22,778 nucleotides of DNA from Cyanobacteria bacterium OH_SFB_17 (GCA_023395735.1 JAEWYI010000117.1:1-22778), one strand, 5' to 3'; positions 14,666 through 22,566 are shown, counted from the stretch's first letter. The notes: generated from the letters alone by a model not told the origin. Numbers and translations: made by a program.

Positions 14666-15223
14666 TTAAACCCTGATGAAATCAATCCGTTTTTTACCAT
14701 CCTTACAAAGGTAGTTTAAAAACGCGCTTTTTTGAAATTTACCTGAGTTTACAAAGTCAATAAACATAGAAATAATCTTTTTCTCAGAATTGAATGCAAC
14801 AGTAACCATTTTATCACCATTTACTTCAACAGCAATTCTTCTTACATTCGAAACTTGTTGATCAAAAGTAACAAACTTTTCAACAATTTGTCTTGTAAGT
14901 GCATCTGTGTCAAATAAATTTTTCAAATTAGATGAATTATTAATATTATTTCTATCAAAAACAGGAAGAAATTTTTGCGTTTTACCGTCTTGATAAAATT
15001 TAATCTTGCCGTTAAAAATATCATCATACAAATCAGGATGTTTTTTGTACTCTTCACAAATCCAAAATATTGCACTCACTGGGGTATTCTCAAGCATTTT
15101 TTGCATAAACTTGTGACTTGCAAGTCTAAAACAAACGGCTTTTAAATCAGGACTAACCTGAGGATCTTCGATAAATTTCATGACAATATCCGGAATCTCG
15201 GACGGAGAACTCGTAGCAAACAT
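14666..15223 (-). CDS. Unknown 185-residue protein
   Basis: I do not recognise this protein. It is soluble, helical in its first half (SSPSEIPDIVMKFIEDPQVS at 5-24, then SHKFMQKMLENTPVSAIFWI at 36-55), with an Asn-rich link near 92-101 and a mixed alpha-beta second half (VRRIAVEVNGDKMVTVAFNS). There is no signal peptide. I choose the ATG at 15221-15223 because GGAGG (complement of 15232-15236) stands 8 nt upstream; an earlier in-frame ATG at 15238 overlaps that ribosome binding site and is unlikely. It ends flush with the TPR gene stop (no intergenic base), so the convergent pair has no room for a terminator outside the coding sequences. Confidence 0.78.
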   Translation of the reverse strand: MFATSSPSEIPDIVMKFIEDPQVSPDLKAVCFRLASHKFMQKMLENTPVSAIFWICEEYKKHPDLYDDIFNGKIKFYQDGKTQKFLPVFDRNNINNSSNLKNLFDTDALTRQIVEKFVTFDQQVSNVRRIAVEVNGDKMVTVAFNSEKKIISMFIDFVNSGKFQKSAFLNYLCKDGKKRIDFIRV

Positions 15224-15362
15224 ACAGAAAACCTCCATGACAGACTAGAAAACTATAACACTATTCCAACTATACACCGAAGCTAAAATGCAAAATCAAA
15301 CACTTGCAAAGTGCTTCTGTAGACCATTCATTATGTATTAAAACGCAAAAAAATTTTTTTTG

Positions 15363-15890
15363 CTAGTTCATGACAAAATCTTCACAAATTATTACATTTA
15401 TCTTTTCGTCAAAATCATCATGGGGCAACCGTCTTGCTAAAAATTGAGAAGCAATCGGAACAATTTTAAGTGCGCTACAAGGTTTCGACAAAAAACGATC
15501 ATAAAAACCGCCGCCATAACCTAATCTATAATAGTTTTCATCAACCATCAAAGCTGGGATAAAAATTAGATCTAAAACATCAGCAGAAACCGGCTTTCCT
15601 ATCGGCTCGAATGTATTATATTTTGATTTAATTAGCTCTGTATTCTTTGAATATGGACATACCAAAAGATTTTCACCTTCAACTTTAGGAAGAAAAAACT
15701 GCTTTTTATCATCTAATAATTTTAATAAATTAATCTCATTTTTTAAAGGATAAAAAATCATAACATTTTCCGCTTCTTGATAAGCTTTAAAGTTTCTTAT
15801 TCTATTTACAATCTTATCGCTTATTGCCCTTATATCAAGCGAGTTTCTGACAAGTATTGCATTTTTTCTTAACGTTTTTTTATCTTCCAT
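15363..15890 (-). CDS. ygfA: 5-formyltetrahydrofolate cyclo-ligase
   Basis: ATP-dependent enzyme that returns 5-formyl-THF to 5,10-methenyl-THF. The 175 residues are slightly shorter than usual (about 180-200). Diagnostic parts are the N-terminal basic helix (KKTLRKNAILVRNSL, 4-18), the strand plus acidic site VMIFYPLKNEINLL (43-56), DLIFIPALMVDENYYRLGYG (107-126) and the signature GYGGGFYDRFL (124-134), with a C-terminal ASQF and LPHDDFDEKINVII. It is transcribed away from cobO with 49 bp between the start codons. A TATATT box ends 6 nt before its ATG with no Shine-Dalgarno site, so this may be another leaderless start. A role in clearing the 5-formyl-THF made by GlyA is expected. Confidence 0.93.
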   Translation of the reverse strand: MEDKKTLRKNAILVRNSLDIRAISDKIVNRIRNFKAYQEAENVMIFYPLKNEINLLKLLDDKKQFFLPKVEGENLLVCPYSKNTELIKSKYNTFEPIGKPVSADVLDLIFIPALMVDENYYRLGYGGGFYDRFLSKPCSALKIVPIASQFLARRLPHDDFDEKINVIICEDFVMN

Positions 15891-15918
15891 ATTTTTAATA
15901 TATAATAAATAGCGTATT

Positions 15919-15934
15919 GTTTAAAGGTTTAAAC
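15919..15934. promoter_or_regulatory. Near-palindrome in the cyclo-ligase/cobO divergent region
   Basis: GTTTAAA-GG-TTTAAAC, perfect 7-bp arms around a 2-nt centre. It overlaps the likely -35 of the cyclo-ligase (TTTAAA) and lies between a TATAAT box (15901-15906) and the start of cobO, so one protein bound here could affect both genes. AT-rich, so chance cannot be excluded. Confidence 0.4.
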
Positions 15935-15939
15935 GTAGT

Positions 15940-16533
15940 ATGGTTGAAAAATTTAATAAAAAATTTAAAAATGCCGATTTGATAAATCCAAATTGGGAAC
16001 AACACGGATATATTCAAATCTACACAGGAAACGGCAAAGGCAAGACAACGGCATCGCTGGGGCTCGCGATGCGAGCCCTCGGAAGGCGCTGGAAAGTCCT
16101 TTTGATTATGTTCACAAAAGGCGGTGACAACTACGGAGAACTAGTTTCATTCAGAAACTTGTCAGAAGAAATTAAAAACAATTTAACTATAGAGCAGGCA
16201 GGACTAAACAGAATTGTATACGCTGCAAACAAATCTGAAGATGATGAAGCAGAAATTAAAAAAGGATGGGAGCTTGCAAAAGACGCCATTCAAAATAACA
16301 AGTATCAACTTATTATTCTAGATGAAATCAACATTGCAATCGACTTAAAAATCATTGATGTAAAAGAAGTTATCGAGGTTTTAAAAAATAAACCTGACTG
16401 CATGGAGATCGTTTTGACAGGAAGAAACGCACATCCAAAAATTATTGAACTTGCGCATTTGGTCTCTAAAATTGAACCGGTAAAGCACTATTGGGATAAA
16501 GGTGTAATAGCCAGAGAAGGTATTGAGTATTAA
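15940..16533 (+). CDS. cobO: Cob(I)yrinic acid a,c-diamide adenosyltransferase
   Basis: CobO/BtuR-type corrinoid adenosyltransferase that attaches the 5'-deoxyadenosyl group from ATP to cob(I)alamin or its precursors. The 197 residues match the family. The P-loop is TGNGKGKTTASLG (29-41), there is a Walker-B-like LIILDEINIAI (124-134), and the family's C-terminal signature is intact: VLTGRNAHPKIIELAHLVS (158-176) and KHYWDKGVIAREGIEY. No other cobalamin genes are near, which suits a salvage role, though de novo synthesis genes could be elsewhere. A TATAAT at 15901-15906 is the best -10 candidate. The only ribosome-binding-like sequence, AAAGG, is 12 nt from the ATG and sits inside the near-palindrome at 15919-15934. 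Confidence 0.94.
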   Translation: MVEKFNKKFKNADLINPNWEQHGYIQIYTGNGKGKTTASLGLAMRALGRRWKVLLIMFTKGGDNYGELVSFRNLSEEIKNNLTIEQAGLNRIVYAANKSEDDEAEIKKGWELAKDAIQNNKYQLIILDEINIAIDLKIIDVKEVIEVLKNKPDCMEIVLTGRNAHPKIIELAHLVSKIEPVKHYWDKGVIAREGIEY

Positions 16534-16576
16534 AATATCAATTTGTTACACTAATTACAAACAATAAAAATTATGT

Positions 16577-16582
16577 TATAAT
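16577..16582 (+). promoter_or_regulatory. Extended -10 promoter for sigma factor-pilD operon
   Basis: TATAAT preceded by TGT, an extended -10 box. A weak TTACAA lies 16 nt upstream (16555-16560). Predicted transcript start near 16589, leader about 26 nt. Confidence 0.5.
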
Positions 16583-16614
16583 AAACTTATTAAAAGAGAT
16601 ATTGGAGATTTATA

Positions 16615-17409
16615 TTGTTGATGCAAGAGGAAAATTTTGTTCAAATCCACGAATGGCTAATAACATACAAAAATTCAACCGACAAAAAATTAAAAAAACA
16701 ATTGCAAAATTTGATTGTCGTTGCTTGTATTCCATTTGTAAAAAAAATAGCCTGCGGGCTTGCAAGACGTGCGACTGACCCTGTTGATGACTTAATTCAA
16801 GTGGGTTCTGTAGGTCTGATAAAGGCGATTGATCTTTTTAATCCTGATATGGGAACAAAATTTAAGACTTATGCAACTTATTTAATTACCGGCGAAATCA
16901 GGCACTACATAAGAGACAAAGCATCTATGATAAAAGCTCCAAGGGAAATTCAAGAGCTTGCTTTTAGAATTAATAATGTCATGAAACAGCTTACGGAAGA
17001 AGGTTTTGAACCGACTTCAGAACAAATTGCTGAAGTTATGTCTTTACCTGTCAAAAAAATTAATGACATCATTGAAGTTGACAGAAGAAAAAGCACTGTT
17101 TCACTTGATCAGACTTTTTATGAAGATGAAGATTCACAATCTCTTGCGGACAAAATTCCATCTGGAGATTATTATGAATTTTTAAACTCTTATGAAGAAA
17201 AAATTATGCTTGCAAAAGCAATAGAAAAACTCAAACCAAAACTTAAAGAAGTTATTGAATTAAGCTACTATGAGGATTTGAATCAAAGAGAAATATCTGA
17301 AAAGTTGAGTATCTCTCAAATGCAAGTATCAAGAAGACTTAAGCAAGCTCTTGCCGATATGTACGAAATTATTACAGCCGGCAACAAACAACAAGGAGCA
17401 ACAAAATGA
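16615..17409 (+). CDS. RNA polymerase sigma factor, SigF/SigB-like (group 3)
   Basis: Alternative sigma-70-family factor of 264 residues. Region 2 is at about 30-105, with DDLIQVGSVGLIKAIDLFNP (58-77) and TKFKTYATYLITGEIRHYIRD (core binding and -10 recognition). Region 3 is at about 110-190 (APREIQELAFRI; VSLDQ), and region 4 at 195-255 with the helix-turn-helix LNQREISEKLSISQMQVSRRL (-35 recognition). It lacks region 1.1, as expected for the SigF/SigB/SigG branch. Start: GGAGA (16604-16608) is 6 nt from the TTG at 16615 and 12 from the ATG at 16621, so the rare TTG start fits better; use of the ATG would remove two residues. The TGA stop overlaps the ATG of the prepilin peptidase gene. No anti-sigma gene is adjacent. 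Confidence 0.93.
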   Translation: MLMQEENFVQIHEWLITYKNSTDKKLKKQLQNLIVVACIPFVKKIACGLARRATDPVDDLIQVGSVGLIKAIDLFNPDMGTKFKTYATYLITGEIRHYIRDKASMIKAPREIQELAFRINNVMKQLTEEGFEPTSEQIAEVMSLPVKKINDIIEVDRRKSTVSLDQTFYEDEDSQSLADKIPSGDYYEFLNSYEEKIMLAKAIEKLKPKLKEVIELSYYEDLNQREISEKLSISQMQVSRRLKQALADMYEIITAGNKQQGATK

Positions 17410-18419
17410 CACTTTGGATACTTTTATTTATAGTATTTTCTTTTATTTTTATAATTGGATTATGCATCGGTAGTTTTTTAAACGTTGTAATTTTAAGAGC
17501 TTTTAGCAATGAATCAATTGTCTTTCCTGCCTCAAAATGCCCGTCATGTCAGACTCCTTTAAAGTGGTATCACAATATTCCGATTATATCTTATTTAATT
17601 TTAAAAGGAAAATGTGCATTTTGTAAAACAGATATAAGCTTTCAGTATCCGATTATTGAATTGACAACAGGATTACTTTTTATGGCTGTATTTTTGCAAT
17701 ACGGACTGACCTTAAATGCAATGTTTATGTTTGCCGTTGTGTCTCTTTTTGTTGTCCTTGCGGCTACTGACATAAAAGAAAAAGTTGTATTTGACATGCA
17801 TACCTACATCCTTGTTGGAATAGGCTTAATTTATAATTTATTTAACATTGGAAACCTTTACGTTGGAGACAAAGTTTTTGCCATCGGCACTTTTTCTTTT
17901 GGGATAAACAATTCATTTATACAAGCACTATTTGGCATAATCGCAGCTATAATTATAATGGAAGCGTTTGCTAGATTTGGTTATCTTGTCGCTGGCACAA
18001 GAGCATTTGGCGAAGGTGATACATATATTGCAGCAGGTCTTGGTGCTGTTTTTGGATGGAAATATCTTATCACAATTTTATTATACGGATTTATAGTCCA
18101 AATAATTCTTACCATTCCAATATTTGTCAAAAAATTAGTAACTAATAAAGATTACAAAACGCTATTTTCACTGCTTACTTTCGGCTTTTTGGTAATTGCC
18201 ACAAAAGCACTTGAAAGCTCTGGCTTATCATCGAATTTTGTTTTATTTTTATTATTCACCATTGTTTTGTTAATCGTCGGGATTTACACATGCAAAAGAA
18301 TTTTATCAGGAATGAAAGACCCTTCAACATTCACATATCTGCCCTTTGGGCCAGCAATGGTTGTAGGCGCTCTAATCGTAATGTTTTTACTAATTCCATC
18401 TGTAGACGGTTTACTTTAA
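17406..18419 (+). CDS. pilD: Prepilin peptidase (type IV prepilin leader peptidase, A24)
   Basis: Inner-membrane aspartic protease that trims and N-methylates type IV pilins and related pseudopilins. Residues 20-80 hold the N-terminal domain: CIGSFLNVVILR (20-31) and two zinc-type Cys pairs, CPSC (45-48) and CAFC (70-73), flanking PIISYLILKGKC. Catalytic aspartates are Asp122 (ATDIKEKVVFD) and Asp205 (GEGDTYIAAGLGA). The C-terminus has the conserved YLPFGPAMVVGALI. At 337 residues it is longer than the usual 250-290; the extra length is about 60 residues of hydrophobic sequence between the second catalytic site and the C-terminal motif (about 240-300). Start overlaps the sigma factor stop (ATGA), indicating translational coupling. 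Its last 9 nt overlap the convergent aldolase gene. Confidence 0.94.
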   Translation: MTLWILLFIVFSFIFIIGLCIGSFLNVVILRAFSNESIVFPASKCPSCQTPLKWYHNIPIISYLILKGKCAFCKTDISFQYPIIELTTGLLFMAVFLQYGLTLNAMFMFAVVSLFVVLAATDIKEKVVFDMHTYILVGIGLIYNLFNIGNLYVGDKVFAIGTFSFGINNSFIQALFGIIAAIIIMEAFARFGYLVAGTRAFGEGDTYIAAGLGAVFGWKYLITILLYGFIVQIILTIPIFVKKLVTNKDYKTLFSLLTFGFLVIATKALESSGLSSNFVLFLLFTIVLLIVGIYTCKRILSGMKDPSTFTYLPFGPAMVVGALIVMFLLIPSVDGLL

Positions 18420-19031
18420 AGCTTCTATTTCAGCTACTTCTTTTTCTGACAACAAAGCTGCGCCACCCAATATTTTTGTATTAAGCACAACTTGCGCATA
18501 AGATTCAGCAAGTTCAAGCTTTAAATAAGCCTGTTCAATGTCAACATCTCCAACAATAAAACCATGATTTGCCATCAAACAAGCATTCGAATCTTTCAAT
18601 TTTTCAATTGTATTTTCAACAAGTTTTTTTGAGGAAGGCAGTGCATAATCTGCAAGAGGGATTTTACCGAAGTAAAAAACATTTTCAGCCATAACCGGAT
18701 CTTCCAAAGAAATTCTTGCCGCCGCAAAAGAACTTAAATAAGGTGAATGGACGTGAATAATAGCGTTTATTTCCGGTCTTTGCTTGTAAAATTCAACATG
18801 CAGCATCTTCTCACTTGATGCTTTTTTGCCTCCATCTATAGTGTTGCCTTCAAAATCTATCAAAACCAAATCCTCATAAGCCAAGTCTCCGTTAGAAGAG
18901 CCCGAAGCCGTAATAAGAATTTTGTCATCAACTCTAACAGATATATTACCTGACGTCCCAGGGGAAAAACCTTTGGCATCAATAATATCACCGTATTTAA
19001 TTATTTTGTTTTTAATGTTTTCAATATCCAT
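18411..19031 (-). CDS. Class II aldolase/adducin family protein
   Basis: Zinc-dependent aldolase fold of 206 residues, similar to L-fuculose-1-phosphate aldolase and related sugar-phosphate aldolases/epimerases. The metal ligands are in place: His93 and His95 (IIHVHSPY), His156 (ANHGFIVG), and acidic Glu74 (KASSEKMLH). Substrate-phosphate elements GTSGNIS (25-31) and TASGSS (41-46) are also visible. A cytosolic aldolase retro-cleaving a sugar phosphate is likely, but the exact substrate cannot be told; fuculose-, rhamnulose- or ribulose-phosphate enzymes all share these motifs. Its ATG shares a base with the stop of the LptD gene (TAATG), so it is translated by reinitiation in the envelope operon, an unexpected neighbour. 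Its 3' end overlaps pilD by 9 nt. Confidence 0.9.
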   Translation of the reverse strand: MDIENIKNKIIKYGDIIDAKGFSPGTSGNISVRVDDKILITASGSSNGDLAYEDLVLIDFEGNTIDGGKKASSEKMLHVEFYKQRPEINAIIHVHSPYLSSFAAARISLEDPVMAENVFYFGKIPLADYALPSSKKLVENTIEKLKDSNACLMANHGFIVGDVDIEQAYLKLELAESYAQVVLNTKILGGAALLSEKEVAEIEALK

Positions 19032-21232
19032 TACAAAGGAACCTTATCTTCATCAACAGGGATTTCAATAACCTGAGCTTTTTCAAAATGTTCTTTGCCA
19101 TCATCTTCATCAGAGTCATCACTAGCAAAAGAAAGCCCTGTTGATGAGTTTGTCTGAACAAATGCCTGACGTTCTGGGTGTTTTTTATCTTTGCCCAATG
19201 TGTCAGGATTTTTTATAACCATTTTTTTATACTCAATAGAAGAACCTTTAGCATCAAGGTGCATGCTCATTGTCACAAAAGATTGCTGCCTTACTGTATC
19301 ATAGCCGATGTTTAATCTTATATCATCAGGCCCTATACCAAAGAAGAAAGAATTTTCTTGCATTAAGTTTCCATTCCAGCTATCTTGAGATAAATTTAAA
19401 GATCCCATCCAAGACATAGTCAAATATTTATTTATTCTGAAACTTTCTCTCATATAAACGTTTGAACGTCCGTACATATAACGGTCATAGCTCAACAAAG
19501 GCGTGTTATCGTTGTATCCTGACAAGAAATAACCTACATCCTGCATCCATCTATAATATTGCGAATGCAGTCTTGGCCCCATTCTTGCAATCATTTGCGT
19601 ATCACCTGTTCCATAAACAGCTGCTGAACCTTCACCAACAATTTCAAATCTGGCATTTACAGGGCTTCTGTTCTCATCGTTATAACTCCAAACAGTCTGA
19701 GCAACTTCTCCCATATATTTAAGTCTTCCGGTACCAATTCCGTCTTCTCCTAATGGAACGGCGTTTCCAACTATTCCATCTTGGAAATAACCTGCTGCAT
19801 AACGTTGAGTGTAGACCATATCTTTCTTTTTACCCATAAAATTTGTAAAAAGAGTAGAATCTTGATAAACCAACTCACCACCGAGTTTTGGCATTCTGAA
19901 ACCTAAAAACCAATCGTCCATGTATGAATTCGATGCGTATTGTAAAAATAAATTATCATCTAATAATTGAACACCTCTCACGACAAACAATTTATTTGCA
20001 GTACCGTAACCTATATCAGTTTTGTTGGATGCACTTTTAAACTTGGCAATACCACCCCATCCAAAAGCGTTGTCTTCTGAGTTATCCCCGTTACTTTGGT
20101 AATTAAGAATCGGCAATACCTTCAATGTAGAGCCGCCAGGAACATCAAAAACAAAGCCTGGACCTGCATACATACCTAAATTAGAAACAGTTCCCAATTC
20201 AGGATAATCACCTTCAACATAGTCTCTGTTTTTGTTTGTATGCAAGGTAATAGCAGGAATAGTAAAGATTTTTTTCTCATTCATATAAATTTTTGCATTC
20301 TTAAAAGTAACAGTATCATGCTCCTTTTTAGAATTTATTATCAAATCATTAGTCTTAATTTTTAAATTTTCACCATGACTGTCTTTTTTAATATAACTTT
20401 TGTCGCGAGTGCTGACGAACATTCTGTCCAAATCCGGACCAAACATATCAGCTCTCATATCAATCATTCTTTTTTTAGTAACCAACAAGCTTCCGTCTTC
20501 TTCAACAAGCTTGTCACCGTACATATAACCTTTTTTTGCACGAGCTCTTATTGCAAATTCATCAGATGCAGGATTATCCATCATTGCATTTTCTTCATTT
20601 AAATCAACTAGCAAATAATCGCCATAAACCTGTTTTCCGTCATTAATCAGAACTACGTTTCCATAAGCTTTAATTAAATTTGAAGTTTGGTTATAAATCA
20701 TTTTATCAGCTTTTAGAGAAGATTTATTTTTAGGAAAAGACATGACAACGTTACCGTTTGCATGAAGCTCTGTCTTGTCAGGAAAATATTCCATTGTATC
20801 ACAATCCAATATCCCTTGATTTTCCGGCTCAACAGCAACCTCTTGAACTGCTTTTGCTTTCTTTTTTATCCAGCCTTCACTCTGTATTTTTAATCTCAAA
20901 CGTTTTAAAGGCGGAGGCGTTTTCGCCGTCATTACAAGAGGCGGTCCCATGTCAATTTTTCTGACTGGATACTCTTTAGGCTCTGATTCTTTTAATAAAA
21001 CTTTCAATTCTTCTTTTGAAGCATCTTCAAATTCTTTTTTTGTCCTAGTTATCACTCTCGTTGGTCTAGGAGTGAAAAAGCTATCGGTAAACTGATTAAC
21101 TTCAGAAAAAGAATCTTTAAGAATGTTTTGATTGTTTTTATCAGAAATAACCTTACCTTCTTGCACAGCGAAAGAACAGTTTCCTGCTGTTAACGCTGAT
21201 ATTAAAAGTAATAGTATAATTTTATTTTTCAT
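19031..21232 (-). CDS. lptD: LPS-assembly protein LptD (OstA type)
   Basis: Outer-membrane protein that receives lipopolysaccharide from the periplasmic Lpt bridge. Counting from the ATG at 21230-21232 it has 733 residues; an upstream GTG (21242-21244) would add four. The ATG is preferred because GGGA lies 6-7 nt upstream. Signal peptide at 1-22 (cleavage after SFA). A Pro/Lys-rich linker follows (about 50-135), then the OstA/LptA-like beta-jellyroll at about 141-340 (GILDCDTMEYFPDKTELHAN, SSLKADKMIYNQ, AYGNVVLIND), then a beta-barrel part rich in aromatic, alternating strands (about 345-660). The final 55 residues or so are hydrophilic and acidic (DDSDEDDGKEHF), so the protein does not end on a barrel strand. 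Family membership is good for the OstA part and less certain for the barrel. It begins 15 nt after the M23 peptidase stop and is coupled to the aldolase. Confidence 0.82.
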   Translation of the reverse strand: MKNKIILLLLISALTAGNCSFAVQEGKVISDKNNQNILKDSFSEVNQFTDSFFTPRPTRVITRTKKEFEDASKEELKVLLKESEPKEYPVRKIDMGPPLVMTAKTPPPLKRLRLKIQSEGWIKKKAKAVQEVAVEPENQGILDCDTMEYFPDKTELHANGNVVMSFPKNKSSLKADKMIYNQTSNLIKAYGNVVLINDGKQVYGDYLLVDLNEENAMMDNPASDEFAIRARAKKGYMYGDKLVEEDGSLLVTKKRMIDMRADMFGPDLDRMFVSTRDKSYIKKDSHGENLKIKTNDLIINSKKEHDTVTFKNAKIYMNEKKIFTIPAITLHTNKNRDYVEGDYPELGTVSNLGMYAGPGFVFDVPGGSTLKVLPILNYQSNGDNSEDNAFGWGGIAKFKSASNKTDIGYGTANKLFVVRGVQLLDDNLFLQYASNSYMDDWFLGFRMPKLGGELVYQDSTLFTNFMGKKKDMVYTQRYAAGYFQDGIVGNAVPLGEDGIGTGRLKYMGEVAQTVWSYNDENRSPVNARFEIVGEGSAAVYGTGDTQMIARMGPRLHSQYYRWMQDVGYFLSGYNDNTPLLSYDRYMYGRSNVYMRESFRINKYLTMSWMGSLNLSQDSWNGNLMQENSFFFGIGPDDIRLNIGYDTVRQQSFVTMSMHLDAKGSSIEYKKMVIKNPDTLGKDKKHPERQAFVQTNSSTGLSFASDDSDEDDGKEHFEKAQVIEIPVDEDKVPL

Positions 21233-21247
21233 GTTTTTTCCCACATA

Positions 21248-22384
21248 TTAAATGTAATTAAGAGGATTGTTTGGTCTTCCGTTTATTCTAACCTCAAAGT
21301 GAACGTGAGGCCCTGTGCTATAGCCGGTTGTACCTTCATGCCCGATGGTCTGTCCCTTTGAAACATATTCACCCGAACCTACGGCAAAAGAATTCAAGTG
21401 AGCATACAATGTTGTTGTCGGTACACCGCTTACTCGTCCGTGGTCAATAATTACGACTTTCCCGTAGCCGCCGTACCAACCGGAATAAATGACTTTTCCA
21501 GAGTTAGACGCTCTTACGCTTCCGTTAAATGGCCCTGCGATATCAACACCTGAGTGAAAACTTCTTGAGTTGAATATCGGATGTTTTCTCCAACCAAACG
21601 GAGATGTAATTCTTCCGCCAATAGGTTTTATAAATCCTGAAACTACGGTTATATTTGTACCTTTTGCACTTCTTGAAATCATGCTTTGCAAACTTGCAGA
21701 CTGCCTTGCCAACTCTTTTTCCGCTTTTTCATAAGTCGCTCTATCGGTTCTAAGCTTAAAAATCATATTCTGATTTTTGGCAATTTCATGCTGAATAGAT
21801 TGTTGTTGATTTTGAATGTTTTTTACAGAGCGAGCAAGGTAACGCTTTTGCTCTTCAATTCTGTATTTTAAAAGTGCAATTTCTTTTGCTTTTTTTCTTG
21901 CATAAGCCATACGCTTATAGTCATTTCTGATAACAATTCCCTCGAAATAAACTCTGTCGAGGAATGTGTTAAAGTCTTGAGCAGAAAGAAGAAGCTCGAA
22001 AAATCCTTTTCTTTGGTTTTTAAATATTTGCCTGATTCTTCTTCTCATCTGAAAATCAATCTGGGCAAATTCAGAAAGAGCACCTGACAAATTTGATTCC
22101 AAGTTAGACAATTTATTTTGGGCTGAAGAATACTGCTGTTTAGATACAGCAAGAGTTGTCGTTGTATTTTCCAACTTTTGTTGGTTTTTGTACAGTTTAT
22201 TTGTTTCTAAATTTTCCAACCATCTTAAATGTTTAATTTTTGCTTTCGCCTGAGTTCTTTTCTGCTGAATTTCAGCCCTTGTTTTATGCGGGCTTTGAGC
22301 CTCACTTGGCAAAGCATGACCAACTGCAGCTGTAGTTAACAGCAGAGCAAATACTATTATAGATATTATATGTTTTTTGTTCAC
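21248..22384 (-). CDS. Murein hydrolase/activator: coiled coil plus M23 (LytM) peptidase
   Basis: A 378-residue exported protein of EnvC-like layout. Signal peptide at 1-24 (IISIIVFALLLTTAAVGHA), long coiled-coil regions at about 35-105 and 165-235, then an M23 domain at 255-378. The zinc ligands and catalytic His of active lysostaphin-type peptidases are all present: His277 and Asp281 (FHSGVD), His329 (LYAHL), His360 and His362 (GPHVHFE). Unlike E. coli EnvC, which has lost its ligands, this domain should therefore be able to cut peptidoglycan peptide bonds. The start is GTG at 22382-22384 with AGG 7 nt upstream. It follows a 34-residue membrane protein by 7 nt and precedes lptD by a few nt, forming an envelope operon. 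Confidence 0.93.
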   Translation of the reverse strand: MNKKHIISIIVFALLLTTAAVGHALPSEAQSPHKTRAEIQQKRTQAKAKIKHLRWLENLETNKLYKNQQKLENTTTTLAVSKQQYSSAQNKLSNLESNLSGALSEFAQIDFQMRRRIRQIFKNQRKGFFELLLSAQDFNTFLDRVYFEGIVIRNDYKRMAYARKKAKEIALLKYRIEEQKRYLARSVKNIQNQQQSIQHEIAKNQNMIFKLRTDRATYEKAEKELARQSASLQSMISRSAKGTNITVVSGFIKPIGGRITSPFGWRKHPIFNSRSFHSGVDIAGPFNGSVRASNSGKVIYSGWYGGYGKVVIIDHGRVSGVPTTTLYAHLNSFAVGSGEYVSKGQTIGHEGTTGYSTGPHVHFEVRINGRPNNPLNYI

Positions 22385-22391
22385 GATTTAC

Positions 22392-22496
22392 CTATTTTAC
22401 CAGCAATGGCAACATCATCAAGCCAACTGTCCATGCAATAAAAGTAAATGCAATCACAGCAATTATAACTTTTTGATGTTTTCTGAAAAATTCCAT
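22392..22496 (-). CDS. Small 34-residue membrane protein
   Basis: A short gene starting at the ATG at 22494-22496, with GAGAGGA 5 nt upstream, a strong ribosome binding site. The product opens with MEFFRKHQK, then has one hydrophobic helix (about 10-32, VIIAVIAFTFIAWTVG...) and ends in Lys. The frame remains open upstream to 22667, but only this start has a ribosome binding site and the upstream part would cover the promoter. The positive N-terminus predicts N-in topology. The pattern resembles the N-terminal anchor of PpiD/SurA-type periplasmic foldases, but nothing follows the anchor; that likeness is only an impression. It is 7 nt upstream of the M23 peptidase gene, first in that operon. 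Confidence 0.65.
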   Translation of the reverse strand: MEFFRKHQKVIIAVIAFTFIAWTVGLMMLPLLVK

Positions 22497-22566
22497 ATTA
22501 GTCCTCTCCAATACAAAAAACCGCCTGTGTTCGATTTTACTATTCTTCGGTTCTTTTACAATATAT

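Noticed and set aside
15345..15363. A7/T8 palindrome as terminator of the cyclo-ligase gene
   Set aside because: It is an A-tract/T-tract with only two GC pairs and overlaps the stop codon; a stable hairpin is unlikely.
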